This document shows, in pieces, positions 45,384 to 57,631 of a DNA stretch of 64,000 bases. Source of the DNA: Carnegiea gigantea (taxonomy: Eukaryota > Streptophyta > Magnoliopsida > Caryophyllales > Cactaceae); the NCBI GenBank assembly GCA_029747015.1, contig JAKOGI010000574.1, forward strand, positions 307,501 to 371,500. Direction: 5' to 3'. The notes below the pieces were generated by a model. The model was not told the DNA's origin, ran no database searches, and saw nothing but the letters and a program-made list of their open reading frames with translations. The translations under genes and the position numbers were made by a program. Each line of letters starts with the position of its first letter. Positions within the stretch are counted from its first letter, which is position 1.

Positions 45384-46793
45384 TGTTGAACGGTAAATTT
45401 ACCCATTTTACGTGCCTCTTTCACCCACTTTTTGATCGTATAATAACTTAATTTATAGGATTTTATCTTGTTTTATTTATGTTTTGTAGGAAATAACTCC
45501 AAATCAAGCAAACGTCGCGAAAAGGGACGAAAACGGGATAAAACGAAGAAAATCAGCGAAAACAGGCGAAAAGCAGCAGAGAAGGACGGTGCACGGCCGA
45601 CCTGCAGGTCGGCACGGCCGTGCACCGGTGGCCGAAGCCACGCACGGCCGTGCGTGCTGACCGTGCGTGCAGCACGGCCGTACGTCCAGGCACGGCCATG
45701 CGTCGGGCCTGGGTTTCGCGATTTAAGCCCATTTCGGGCGTCTGTTTGAGGGTTCGTTCGTTGGGTCGTTCGGGTTTCTCCTTGGGCGATTCTTAGGGTA
45801 GTTTAGTTTAGGTTTTAGACAATAAAAACTCCATTGAGAGGATTATATTAGGGTTGTATTGGATTGTTCTTGGATTCAAGCAATTGGATTTGAAGCTCCT
45901 TCCATCAATCTATAAGCCTTCTTCTCTCTTTCTCCACTTATTTCATTTTAGTTGTTGTTTGTTCTTATTTTGATTATGTTAGTTTAGACTGTCTTTAGTT
46001 TATTTGTTTAGTTTTCATTGTTAATCCTTGTTTTATTTGGTTGGTAGATTTGTTTAGTTTTATGTCTCTTCTCTCTAGTTCATGCTTGTGTTCTCTATTA
46101 GTTTATGTTTAGGTTTTGGTTTTGTGTTTTGTTGATGATTAGTTGTTAGATTTTGTTGGCTTGGATTGTGATTAGCCTCTTGATGGCTAATTGATCTTGT
46201 ACTAGGCCTAACCATACCCAATCTATGCCTAAAACTTAGAGTTTTCCTTCACGCCCGCCAAGTGTTCGATGAAATGCCTGAGAGGGTTTTCATCCATATT
46301 TTTGGGCGATTGACTTATGCTGAGAGGTGAGGTCAATTTGCTAGTGTGGGAGAGGGAATGGCCGAGTTCGGGACACGAAAGTAGTATCCGAATCGACCTA
46401 GGTCCGGGGTTGCTAGTTTTGTGGTCTAATTCGCCTAACCCCACGAAAGTAGGTGGTTACACGAGTTAGACTAGCTTATGACCCTTGGGAGAGGGCTTGG
46501 GTGGTCTTTGATGGTGCAACCGACCATCTCTAGTTCGTAGTATAGTTTGGGTAGGTTAGGACTCGTCTTGGTTAGTTGGTTCATCCATTGGTAAAATCAC
46601 AACTCCAAGTCGCTTTTTCTATGTTTGTTAGCGTAGTTTAGTTTTCCTTCCTTCGTCTCTGATCTTGCCTAGATTGATGCGCTCTAGTGAACTCTGATGG
46701 TTGGAAACACAATTCCCTGCGGACGACACCCTAAGTACTCAACGATACACCTTGCACTGGGGGTTTATAAATATTAAAACTTTTTCTGCAACA
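45384..46793 (+). repeat. 5' LTR of the gag-only element (1410 bp)
   Basis: Contains a GC-rich palindrome cluster at about 45590-45720 and ends tataaatattaaaactttttctgcaaca. Confidence 0.93.
45590..45720. repeat. Palindrome cluster GCACGGCCGTGC in the 5' LTR
   Basis: Multiple copies of the self-complementary GCACGGCCGTGC and variants, plus gacctgcaggtc. The matching region of the 3' LTR (about 49920-50045) has a different number and order of copies. Confidence 0.8.
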
Positions 46794-46799
46794 AGTTTT

Positions 46800-46816
46800 T
46801 GGCGCCGTTGCCGGGG
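46800..46816 (+). other. Primer binding site (tRNA-Asp)
   Basis: TGGCGCCGTTGCCGGGG complements the 3' end of plant tRNA-Asp including CCA; it lies six bases after the LTR. Confidence 0.85.
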
Positions 46817-46901
46817 AATTGTCGTTTTTCAATATTGGGGTTTACTTTAGCATTCGAGGCTAGGCCTTTAGAAAATCCAAAAAATTTAAAAAATCAAAAA
46901 T

Positions 46902-48323
46902 TTGAAAACAAAAAAATTCAGGATGGCTATTTTCCATTTCCCTCAATTTGGGCACGAACCTTTTTGGCAATATTTATCTCGGTTTAATGATTATTGTGCT
47001 CAATATGTGCATTTCACGTATGAGAAATGGGAAGTATGCGATGCTGTGCTTGAGGGGGTAACATATGAGACTCGAGCGATCCTTGAGTCCATGTGTTATG
47101 GTGGTTTGTGTTCCTTAAATGCCGATGACATGTGGGATTTGTTTGAGTCTCTAGCTTGGCATCAATGGCAATCTAATGATGTTAGAGACCAATGTTATCA
47201 CTATTCTGCTTACCCTCAAGTGTTGTGCTCTTTTTGCTAATCTTTTGACCATGATGTGAATTCTTGTCCCCATCGTGCTGTTTCCAATGAATGCTATGCT
47301 AGACTTGATGCCATGATAGGGGCAATGAATGAGCAAAACGAACGCTTTGCTAGTAGGATGAGGGAGTGGAGTTTATCGCATGAGACCAACTCTAGTTTAC
47401 CTTACCCTAGACTTGAGGCTCGTCTCTATGATGATTGTGAGTCTTCCCTTCCCCTAGGGTCGAATGTTATTGATGATGCACCTTTGACCGACCCAGGAGA
47501 AGTGTTTGACCTTCCCTCGACTCCATTGGCGTTCGTCGCTCCATCCTTTTCTAGTACACCTATGGGCACTAGCGTTAGTGCTCTGACCTTACATGCTTCT
47601 CCCTTCCCTTTAACTCAGTGCACGGGGTTAGAGATCGGCGAGACTTTTCAGGGTGATGCTAGCTTTGTAGAGGATGTTTTACTTCCTTGGTCAGGAGAAC
47701 TTACGTTGGTTGAGCCATATCTTGAGGAGGCTCCTTCCGAGGAGTTGTGTGATGACAGTTCGGTGGTTGGCGCCGCACCTAGTATTGACCACATCAGCCC
47801 AATTTGCACCAACCCACTTGACTTCACCCCCACTTCATCTCCTCTCCTTTCCACCACGCACTCCCACTTGCGTGCACTCCATGAGTCCCTAGGTGACATT
47901 CGGGGGTATAATCCCTCCTTGGACCCTTTTTGTGCATACCTAGAGGACATGCCTGGAAAACCTGAGTGGACCACTTTCTTTCATCATTATTTCAATTTTT
48001 CTATGGCATTTGATAAGTCTAAGAGGACACTCACTTTGTTTGCTCAATTCTTACTAGTGTTCTCTTATTCGCACCATTCGGAGATGCATGCACAGGCACA
48101 CAATAAGCTTCTGAGAGCTTTGACTGCATCCGAGCTGCCGACTCGCATCTTGAGCGGCAAGGAGTGGCTGATGCTCCTTAAGCCGTCATGGCATAGTTCG
48201 GGTATATTCAGTACCCGACCTGGTGTACTCGTTCTCACTCTTCCCCCCTTCTTTCTATTTTTCTTTTCTTTCTTTTTATTTTTGTTTAGTTGTGGATATT
48301 TAGGATTGTGTTTTGGTTGGTGA
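46902..48323 (+). CDS. Gag-like protein with one in-frame stop
   Basis: One frame runs from an ATG at 46902 (or 46923) to 48323, about 470 codons, with a single TAA at 47238-47240. The N-terminal part (FPQFGHEPFWQYLSRFNDY, HFTYEKWEVCDAVLEG, DMWDLFESLAWHQW) is a plant gag-type domain. Then comes CSFC-stop-SFDHDVNSC, a CX2CX4HX4C zinc knuckle with the stop inside it. The C-terminal 355 codons are acidic, Ser/Pro-rich and uninterrupted, with HHYFNFSMAFDKSKRTLT near 47985 and a hydrophobic tail. Gag assembles particles and packages RNA. The stop may be a CAA-to-TAA mutation or, less likely, a readthrough signal. No pol follows. Confidence 0.75.
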
Positions 48324-49706
48324 CCATCTTGTGGTGAAATGTGGATGCTGCCGAGCCGTTGTTGGCTATGATCACCATTTTCGTGTTTTGGTGGATTTTT
48401 ATTGTGTTGTGATTGGTGGTGTTGTTGGATTGGTCCATATTTGTTTTTAGTGGTGTCAGTTTATATATATGTGTGATCGTGTTGTTGTTTTGGGTGAGAT
48501 TGTGTTTTTTGGGAGAGTGTGTTAGCTTGTGTATATTTGTGTCGTCTTTTGTTTTTCTTGTGTTTGATTTTGTTTTCCTTATTTTTGTGTGTTGGTGATG
48601 ACTCACGGCTCCCAATGAGGACATTGTGAGATTTAGGTGTGGGGGTGGGGTCATCTCCCATTTTTCTTCTTATTTTTGTGAAAATTTTTCATTTTTGTGT
48701 AAATTTTTCTTTTCTTTTTGCATTTAAGGGAGTTTTGTACTATTTTGATCAGCCTTGATCCCTAATACCTTGACTATTAGCTCGTATATAAGTATAATGT
48801 GCATGATAGATGTTCATCCCCAGTCTGTCGTTTTAGACCTCAGTTCTAACCCCAACAGTCCATCGTAATTTTGCAATCCAGTCGTGAATTCATGTATTGT
48901 CATCATCCTGAATTCTTAGTCTTCCACGATCGACTCTCCCATTGTCCACTGCACAGTTCCCTTTATATGTGCTGGCACCCCCTTTTTTCCAAAACAAAAG
49001 CAAAAACAAACAAATTCAAGCGCTACTGGGTGTATCCCTTTGAGGCGTGACATGAGTTTGTAATGAAAAAAAAAATAATAATGGAAAGAAAAGAAAGTGG
49101 CGAAAAAAAGAGTTGGAAATGACAAGTACCCCTTTGAGGCATGCGCTACTGGGTGTTACCCTTTAAGGCAATACTGCTAGTGGGGAAGCCTGCTTTCCAT
49201 GCTAGCCAATCAAAAAGGTAGCTTGTGTCAATTGCGTGGGATTGAGTTTGTTTTTGGTAGGCTTAGTGTTAGGGTAATGATACACTTGCACACAGGTACC
49301 ATGATGGATTCATTATTTTCATGCGTCGTGGGGTGAAAAGCTGATGTCTGGATGTCATTCTTTGGGATGATGTGTCCTGAAATGCATATAATGCTTGTGT
49401 ACAGACTGATATTTGAGCTACTAGGTGGTTTTGGTTGATTCGATTGTGTACAGTTTATCCCAATGTATATATTTTGTTTTGTCATTTTCATTTTTTGATT
49501 TTTGTTTCTCTTTTCTTTGTTTTTCCTCTTTGAGATTTTGTGGGTATATCTTCTACAAACCCTCACGAGACCTTACTCGTCCACTTGGGGTAACCAAGGG
49601 GTTTAAAGGGCTTGTTGCATATGCTAAATGCAACCGTGATTCCTACGAAAGTGAATTAGTTGTTTACTTTAATTTTTCTTTTATTTTGCTTGAGGACGAG
49701 CAAAAG
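48324..49706 (+). other. Noncoding 3' interior of the gag-only element
   Basis: About 1.4 kb without a coding frame of the gag type. It has GT-rich text (48290-48600), a purine tract ggtgtgggggtggggtc at about 48634 resembling an extra polypurine tract, and a repeated cgctactgggtgt...cctttgaggc motif at about 49020 and 49143. Confidence 0.6.
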
Positions 49707-49721
49707 ATAGGTGTGGGGGTG
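49707..49721 (+). other. Polypurine tract
   Basis: gataggtgtgggggtg-type purine run directly before the 3' LTR. Confidence 0.75.
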
Positions 49722-51128
49722 TGTTGAATGGTAAATTTACCCATTTTACGTGCCTCTTTCACCCACTTTTTGCTCGTATAATAACTTAATTTTATAGGAT
49801 TTTACCTTGTTTTATTTATGTTTTGTAGGAAATAACTCCAAATCAAGCAAACGTCGCGAAAAGGGACGAAGACGGGACAAAACGAAGAAAATCAGCGAAA
49901 ATGAAAACAGGCGAAAAGCAGCACGGTGCACGGCCACCTGCAGGTCGGCACGGCCGTGCACCGGTGGCCGAAGCCACGCACGGCCGTGCGCCCAGGCACG
50001 GCCGTGCGTGGTGCACGACCGTGCGTCCACAGCCGTGCGTCGGGCCTGAGTTTCGCGATTTAAGCCCATTTCGGGCGTCTGTTTGAGGGTTCGTTCGGGG
50101 TCGTTCGGGTTTCTCCTTGGGCGATTCTTAGGGTAGTTTAGTTTAGGTTTTAGACAATAAAAACTCCATTGAGAGGATTATATCAGGGTTGTATTGGATT
50201 GTTCTTGGATTCAAGCAATTGGATTTGAAGCTCCTTCCATCAATCTATAAGCCTTCTTCTCTCTTTCTCCACTTATTTCAATTTAGTTGTTGTTTGTTCT
50301 TATTTTGATTATGTTAGTTTAGATTGTATTTAGTTTATTTGTTTAGTTTTCATTGTTAATCCTTGTTTTATTTGGTTGGTAGATTTGTTTAGTTTCATGT
50401 CTCTTCTCTCTAGTTCATGCTTGTGTTCTCCATTAGTTTAGGTTTAGGTTTTGGTTTTGTGTTTTGTTGATGATTAGTTGTTAGATTTTGTTGGCTTGGA
50501 TTGTGATTAGCCTCTTGATGGCTAATTGATCTTGTACTAGGCCTAACCATACCCAATCTATGCCTAGAACTTAGAGTTTTCCTTCACGCCCGCCAAGTGT
50601 TCGATGAAATGCCTGAGAGGGTTTTCATCCATATTTTTGGGCGATTGACTTATGCTGAGAGGTGAGGTCAATTTGCTAGTGTGGGAGAGGGAATGGCCGA
50701 GTTCGGGACACGAAAGTAGTATCCGAATCGAGCTAGGTCCGGGGTTGCTAGTTTTGTGGTCTAATTCGACTAACCCCACGAAAGTAGGTGGTTACACGAG
50801 TTAGACTAGCTCATGACCCTTGAGAGAGGGCTTGGGTGGTCTTTGATGGTGCAACCGACCATCTCTAGTTCGTAGTGTAGTTTGGGTAGGTTAGGACTCG
50901 TCTTGGTTAGTTGGTTCATCCATTGGTAAAATCACAACTCCAAGTCGCTTTTTCTATGTTTGTTAGCGTAGTTTAGTTTTCCTTCCTTCGCCTCTGATCT
51001 TGCCTAGATTGATACGCTCTAGTGAACTCTGATAGTTGGAAACACAATTCCCTGCGGATGACACCCCAAGTACTCAACGATACACTTTGCACTTGGGGTT
51101 TATAAATATTAAAACTTTTTCTGCAACA
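49722..51128 (+). repeat. 3' LTR of the gag-only element (1407 bp)
   Basis: Pairs with 45384-46793; ends CTGCAACA followed by gtggt. Confidence 0.93.
49920..50045. repeat. Palindrome cluster in the 3' LTR
   Basis: GCACGGCCGTGC units and variants, rearranged relative to 45590-45720. Confidence 0.8.
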
Positions 51129-51133
51129 GTGGT
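51129..51133. repeat. Target site duplication gtggt (right)
   Basis: Matches 45379-45383. Confidence 0.92.
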
Positions 51134-51545
51134 CGGCGACCAGAGAACACCTGGTGGCCAGTGGGTAGCAAAAGGGCAGCCGGCAGTAGGAGAGTGCAGC
51201 GACGAGAGGGTGTGAGGAAGAAGAGGTGAACAATGAAATTGAAAAACTGCCTTGGTGTGCCGAACAAATGTGAATTCTGATTGTGGCAACTGACAAGGAA
51301 GAGGAAAGGTTAATGGCATAGCTGTAATTTTCTTGAACTTATGGGTTGTATTGTAGTTTTAACAAAAGTTTGTCCCAAAAGACTATTGGAAATAGCTGTT
51401 TGAAAAAAAAGCTATTTGGGGTAAAATAACTGTTTCAAAAACTCTTTACCAAATACCTCTTTAGCTGTTTGACTTGGTTAAAACAGTTAATAGGATCCTA
51501 AACAACTCTTTTTTACTTAATAACTGATGCAACCAAGCACCTCCT

Positions 51546-53025
51546 ATTATATCTAGTCCTCTTTGCTTTTAGCCTTTAGGAAATGGATCTAGATTTAGAT
51601 GGAATCAGTGTTAGAACCCATACATGTTAGATTGCTAGTGGCATAAACAAAATTTTCTACTCAGGAGTGAATAATCACATGATTTATAATCAATGAGTAA
51701 TATAATAACTCATGGCTACTATGAAAACGTAGCCTTAGTAACATGATTTATAATCAATGTCTTATATGAAAACTTTTAGTATGTATATCATACTTCTAGG
51801 AGCACATACTCCCAATAGCCACATCCGCAGATATATATTAAAAAATTAATATATAATAAATACACGTATAAAAAATATATACACGTAGACAATGAGAGCA
51901 TGTGATCCTGGGAGCACATAAAATATTGCTGTATTTGTGAAACAGAAGTTTCTGTTCCTTGTAACATGCCTTTGGCACAGGTTGATGCTGTGAAATCGAT
52001 CCAGTTTGTCGTTCCTCTTAGCATAATTGTGGAAGAGAGGTGGAAGTGTAATGGAATCAAGTTATTTATACATTGAGATGTAGTTTTAACCTGTAAATTA
52101 AAAGGATAAGTAACTTGGCAAATACATTAGTACTAGCACTGGTAAAAAATTGTCTGACTTGACTATCTGACTTTATCTGATTTGAAAAAAACACCGGGTA
52201 TGGTCATGAATTTTTTTATTCGAATTTTAAATTTGGATACATCATTTTTCATATTTCTATCGTTCGAACCCCATTTTGATTCGAATTTAGTCTTGTCCAA
52301 CATGGAAAAAATCGAGTATTGGATATCAATTTCTTATCCGAATTTTAATATTATCTAATTTGTCTAATATGAATTTGACCTGAACCCGAATTTTTATCAG
52401 TACTAATTAATACGTAAGATTTTAACGTAGTTCAGGGCCTTGACGGTAGTGAAGGCCGGGCACTCCATCAAAAACATTGATTGTTACCACTTTAATTCAG
52501 CAGTGGCAGGTGGAATCATGGAATTGTATGTCATGCACCAAAGTTGCACTATGGGTGGGTTCGATTCGTGCCCTGAACTTTGTCGTTGAGTTAATTTTTT
52601 CTACTTTTACTTATCTCTCCCTCTCCCTCTCCCTCTCCCTCAGACCCTCACCCTCTCCGGCTCTCCCTCCCCCCCTCTCTCTCTCTCTCCCTGTCTCTCT
52701 TTCTATTTGGGGGTCTCTCTCACACAATTTTTTTTTCCTTTTCCTTTTGCTTCGCTACTATTTCCTTTCGTATATTTTTTCAAAATTGTTTTCCTATTGT
52801 TCTCTCTTTTGTATTAGAATTTATTTTCAGTGAAATTGTTTTCTATTACAAAAAATTGTGGGGTACAATAAAAATAAGTAGTTAGATCATAAAAAGGTCC
52901 AATAAAAAAGATGTAGGTGTAACAATTTTTTTGATGATCATCTCGTATAGATAAGAATGGAACTTCTTTGGATCAAAAAAAAAGAGAGAAAAAAAACAAG
53001 CAAAAAGGGCAAGACTCCTTTTTTT
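51546..53025. other. A+T-rich intergenic DNA with a (CCCTCT)n tract
   Basis: No gene recognised. A ctccct/ctct microsatellite spans about 52614-52700. The remainder is A+T-rich with short repeats. Confidence 0.5.
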
Positions 53026-54450
53026 GGTTTCATTTGCTGCCTACTTATTGTTCATATTGATACAATTTTAAATATCATCTATTTGGCATTTACATGAGCA
53101 TCGATTGTTTAGTATTAAGATCATAAGCATTTATCAACCATAGAGATGTATGCTTTTGGTCCATAAATGTTGTTAAGCATTTAATTAATATATATCGATA
53201 AACAATTTTGTAGTTTATAGATTAACATTTTTGTAAATAATCATTTTTAGATTTGTAGATAACCTTGTTTTTCTTCTCTCTTTCTCTCTCTTTATGTACT
53301 CTCTTTCTCTCTCTTTATGTAAGATCATCTTCGAAGATTCACTCTGTTACGACCAAAAAAAAAAGTGATTGTAACCATAAAAAAGGTGCAACAAGAAACA
53401 GGGAGGTCTAGCAAAAAGAAAATTTATTTGACCTTCTAAAAAAATTGAACAGGACCGTTAATTTTCTAATTTCACTTGCAATCTCCTATGTCGTATTGAT
53501 AACGGTCTTAGATGAGCCTACGTCTAGTATTTTATATAAACATTTTGTTTGGCAAGATAAGGCTTTGTTTAGTAAAGTAGATAAGCATTTTTTTAACATT
53601 TGGAGAGCATTTTTTCATATATAAAGATAAACTTTGCAGCTAATTTTGTAAATATCAACAAGTATTTACTTTAGTACATAATAAAGTATTTTTAGATACA
53701 TATTCTGGGTTATGTCGTATAATTAGCATGTAAATGTTCATCAGCATTGACCTGATGGGTACATATTAAGCACTTTAGTATATTGCAGATAAGCTTTTCT
53801 GATTTCATTTGCCATCTCTAGTATCATGTTGTTAACATTTTTTATGAGCATTGATATTTGTCTAATATTCACGTGAGTATTTTGTTTGGCTTGATAAACA
53901 TTTGTTTAATATATAGATAAGCATTTGTTTTATGTTTAAATGAGCAGTTCTTTTAATGTAAAGATGAGCATTGTAGTTAGTTTCGTAAATATTAATAACC
54001 ATTTATTTTTATATGTATAAAGAAGAATTTCACGATAAACATTATGGGCTATATATTAATATGAGTTAGTATGTAAATGTTGATAAGCATTAATTTAATA
54101 TGTAAGTAAGCATTTTAGTGTAGTGCACGTATGCTTTTTTTAATTTCATTTTCCATCTCCTTCATCATATTGATAATATTTTACATGAGCCATGCATTGT
54201 CTATTTGTCTACTGTTTATATGAGCATTTTGTTTAGCAACATGATCATTTACTTATAAATCGATAAGCATTTGTTTTGTTATTCAGATAAGCTTTTTTTA
54301 ATATAAAGATGAGCATTGTAGGTAGTTTCGTAAGTATTAATAGACATTTATTTTAGTACATATAGATAAGTATTTCAAGATAAATATTTTGATCGGCATT
54401 TACTCAATGTGTAGACAGACATTTTCAGTAGTTTGTACATAAGCTTTTGG
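53026..54450 (+). repeat. Tandem array, about 340-bp monomer, 4 units
   Basis: Units start at about 53026, 53468, 53801 and 54142 with a word like atttcatttgccatctcc, followed by attgata(a), gtctag/gtttagtatt, and repeated gataagcattt/gatgagcattg words about every 30-40 bp. Periods are 442 (with a ctctttctctct insertion), 333 and 341 bp. Noncoding. Confidence 0.75.
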
Positions 54451-55810
54451 ATTGCTTATAGATAAAGTTACAAAATTTGAGAAGAACAAGTGGAGGGGGG
54501 GTACAAGATTACAAAAATATGTGTTAGGGTATGTTCTTATTGGGGGCTTATCGAAAATACTTATTGGTATTTGTTATTGAAATATGTTAAATCATGCTTA
54601 AATATCTTGAAACATATTGAATAATACTGAAACATGTTAAAATATATTGAATTATGCTGAAAATGTTGAAACATGTTGAATAAGTTTACATAATTAGGGG
54701 TTGATTGTAATTAAGTATGAAAATATATCGTAATCTTATATAGTTGTGTAACTGTTGCACATACTCAAAATGAGCAGTTGTAAATATGTTAGAATGTGAT
54801 CATTTTTCAAGGAATCGTATTTTATATGCTATGGTTGTTGTCAATCAATTTTGAATGACCTTTTTAAATGATATGCATACTATACAAATAATTTGCAAAT
54901 ATTTGTTCGTATTGTAGTTGCTATTTTAACAATTTCTTGTATTCTTAGCAATGAATTACAAAATTAATTCATTTGCAAATAATCATAATTAGAAATACCT
55001 AAAATACATATTTTCGAGTAGCTGTTAGTAAATTAGAAGTCAACGTTACCGATAAATGGTGGAGTAAATAGTGAGGATTGGGTTCTCTATAATAAAATGA
55101 CTTTCATTTACTAGTGGGTTGTTAGGAAGAGAACAAGATAGGATTTTTTCAAAAAAAAGCGCAAGAGATAAGGCAAAAATTAGATATAAGAATATAACGG
55201 ATAAAAAAATTTATTTTACAATTCTAATTGCATTCTTAAATAAGCAAGCAATTTTTACATGGTTTATTCAGATCTATGTATTATATAACATAATAATTCA
55301 TAAAATGATATGCTTTTAATGAATGTAACAATGTTAATATTTTTTATATTGTACTTAAAAGTGTAAAACATTTTATTTTGTTACATAACGTAAATTTTTT
55401 TCAGTTTAAATGAATTCACAATAACAATGACAAACTTATTTAGATTATTAATGAAATGAGACCAATTATCGATAAGAAATATGTGATTTGGATTTAATCA
55501 CAATCTAATCAATTAGATACTTTTACAAGTGTTGAATTGTATTGAGTTGTGATTAACAATACTAAATGAGGCTGAATTTTGTTTAATTGTGATTTATTTT
55601 GCTAAAACGTGTTGAATGCTGATGATACATACTTAACACACGTTGAAAAGAACGTGTCCTTATCTTTGAAAGAAAAAAAAATTTAAACTAGAAAAGAAAA
55701 GGTCTGACTGCATTATGACCGATTAATGACAAATAAATCAGCTCCCTTCAAAAACCAAAAAGCCAAAAAAGAAAAAGGTGATAAATAAAGTTGATAAAGA
55801 ATAGGTAGCC
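54451..55810. other. A+T-rich DNA, nothing recognised
   Basis: Repeated tgaaacatgttgaat-like words lie at about 54590-54690 and again around 55560-55630. No coding signal. Confidence 0.45.
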
Positions 55811-55819
55811 ATGAATGAG

Positions 55820-55915
55820 AAACAAGCAACAGACAGATCGAATCCACGACTTCTACTTTACCGCTGTCACTTGCTAGCAAGTGGCAACCACTCTAATGCG
55901 CAACCCGCCGTTATG
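55820..55915 (-). mobile_element. Possible tRNA-derived SINE head
   Basis: On the minus strand cattagagtggttgcc resembles an A box and gtggattcgatctg a B box, about 42 bp apart, with a small hairpin (cacttgctagcaagtg) between. Tail and duplications are not defined. Confidence 0.3.
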
Positions 55916-56928
55916 CTTTACGGAAGCAATTTATACTGACCTGAAAATGCGGCCCACATGCTCCTCATGCCTGTTGGTCCTACAGCGACACAGCGCTCAG
56001 TAAGCTTGCGAACTAGCGTACAAATACTAAGGGACGGAGTCAGGATTCAAAGCAAGGATACGAGATTAATAATATACAAATTTGCCTAAAATCAATAAAT
56101 TTAACACAAATAAATAAACAACAATCAATAAATTACCCAAATTCTAATTTCTAAATTCTCAATCAAGAAAGATAAAATCTAATTTTTTTTTAATTGATGA
56201 GTAAATCTCTAAATTAACCAATTATTAAACACAAATTCAATAAAAATTAGTAAACTAAATATAAACAAGGAAGTAATTACAAACAAAATTAGTCCAACTT
56301 TAAATCTTTAACTAAGAACAACCAAGAAGACAATTAGGTTAAAATCTTCATTTTTCAATTCATGAATCATGAGTAATTAATTAAGTTAATCAATTATTTA
56401 ACATAAATCTAACTAAAATTAATAAAATACACATAATTATTTACAAAATAACAAAATTAAAAACAAAAATTGAGAATTTTTGGGAGTTACCTTAAGGCGC
56501 TGTTTGGTGAGGGGAACTGGAATGGAACTTGAAACTTGAGGATTCAAGTCCCTTTCCTTATTGTTTGGAGAGCATTTTAAGAAAAGGAACTTGATACCCC
56601 CAGGTTTCAAGTTCCCCTCTAATTCTCAGGAACTTGAAACCCCCCATTGATGAGGGGTATCAAATCCCCAACCCCCCAGGGATAAGCTTTTTTTAAATTA
56701 AAAAAATAAAATTGAAAAGGCTAGAGTTCACGAGTTAGTCACCTGCTTTCTTCTTCTTCCCCATTCATCCCTCTCTCTCCTCTTCCCAAACCCTAGACTC
56801 CATAGCAGTGCTAGGCCTTGCCATCGACCGCCAACCCCCGCCGCCAGGTCGACGTCGTTGGCGGTCGCGCCTCCTGCCACCGTCCATAGCGCAGAGTTCG
56901 CCTCCTGCCGCGTCCTTGCCGGGGAATT

Positions 56929-57420
56929 CCAGGTACAGGGCATTCTTTTTTTTTTTTTTTGGTTTTGGGTTTCAATTTGTGAACTAGCCATGAATTGTAG
57001 GTGTAGATGTTGAATTACTGGTCATTGAACTTTCGATTTATGGATTTTTGCTTGATGTTGGTTCATTTTGTACATTCTTCTATTGAACTATCTGTGTACC
57101 ATCTGCTATGTTGGTTCGTTTCGTTCAACTTACAGGGCATTGTTTTTTTTTGGGGGGGCAAATCTATGATTGGATGAGCACCCTACTTCCAGGTACAGGG
57201 CATTTTTTTTTTTTTTGGGTTTCAATTTGTGAACTAGCCATGGATTGTAGATGTAGATGTTGAATTACTGGTCATTGAACTTTCGATCTATGGATTTTCG
57301 TTTGATGTTGGTTCATTTGAACATTATTTTATTGAACTTTTTTTTTTTTCATTGAACATTCTTTCATTGAACATTCTTTCATTGAACTATCTGTGTACTA
57401 TCTGCTATGTTGGATTTTCA
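56929..57420 (+). repeat. Tandem duplication (period 260 bp) in the Harbinger leader
   Basis: ccaggtacagggcatt, a poly(T) run, and gggtttcaatttgtgaactag recur at 56929 and 57189, followed by the same gttgaattactggtcattg text. Probably in the 5' UTR or an intron. Confidence 0.8.
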
Positions 57421-57631
57421 AGTGATATCGATGACCTCTATATGGATTTTCGCTTGATGTTGGGTCATTGAACAATCTGCTATGTTGATTCATTTGAACA
57501 TTCTTTATCTACTATGTTGAATCTATGTACTTTCGCTTGATGTTGGTTCATTTGAACATTCTTTCAATTTATGCTTGTTGGTTGTTAATGTTGATGTTGG
57601 ACATGAATTGCCGAAATGATTTGAACAGAAT

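Larger units (their letters stand above)
45384..51128 (+). mobile_element. Gag-only LTR retrotransposon (TR-GAG type), 5.7 kb
   Basis: LTRs of about 1.41 kb (45384-46793 and 49722-51128) start TGTTGAA and end CTGCAACA, with gtggt target duplications. A primer site complementary to tRNA-Asp follows the 5' LTR, and a purine tract precedes the 3' LTR. The 2.9-kb interior carries a single gag-like ORF with a CCHC zinc knuckle and no protease, RT, RNase H or integrase. This fits a non-autonomous TR-GAG or LARD-like element moved in trans by a Gypsy relative. I counted about 19 differences in roughly 990 bp of the R/U5 half, so the insertion is fairly recent. Confidence 0.93.
40790..51545 (-). mobile_element. 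PIF/Harbinger transposon, degenerate, with nested retrotransposon
   Basis: Minus-strand Myb/SANT-like ORF (about 44270-43131) and DDE transposase (42608-41420), the two-gene layout of PIF/Harbinger. The candidate left end near 40790 (ccctgtttagcaaatacc) and right end near 51540 (reverse complement aggtgcttggttgcatca) are loosely similar, and both ends are followed inward by tagctgttt/aactgttt words; a TTA target duplication is not evident. The 5' side of the element is interrupted by the gag-only LTR retrotransposon 45384-51128. Boundaries are tentative; the coding parts are secure. Confidence 0.55.

Noticed and set aside
47256..48323. Independent host gene starting at the internal ATG
   Set aside because: Same frame as the upstream gag and starting inside the zinc knuckle; it is the continuation of the retrotransposon gag after one stop.
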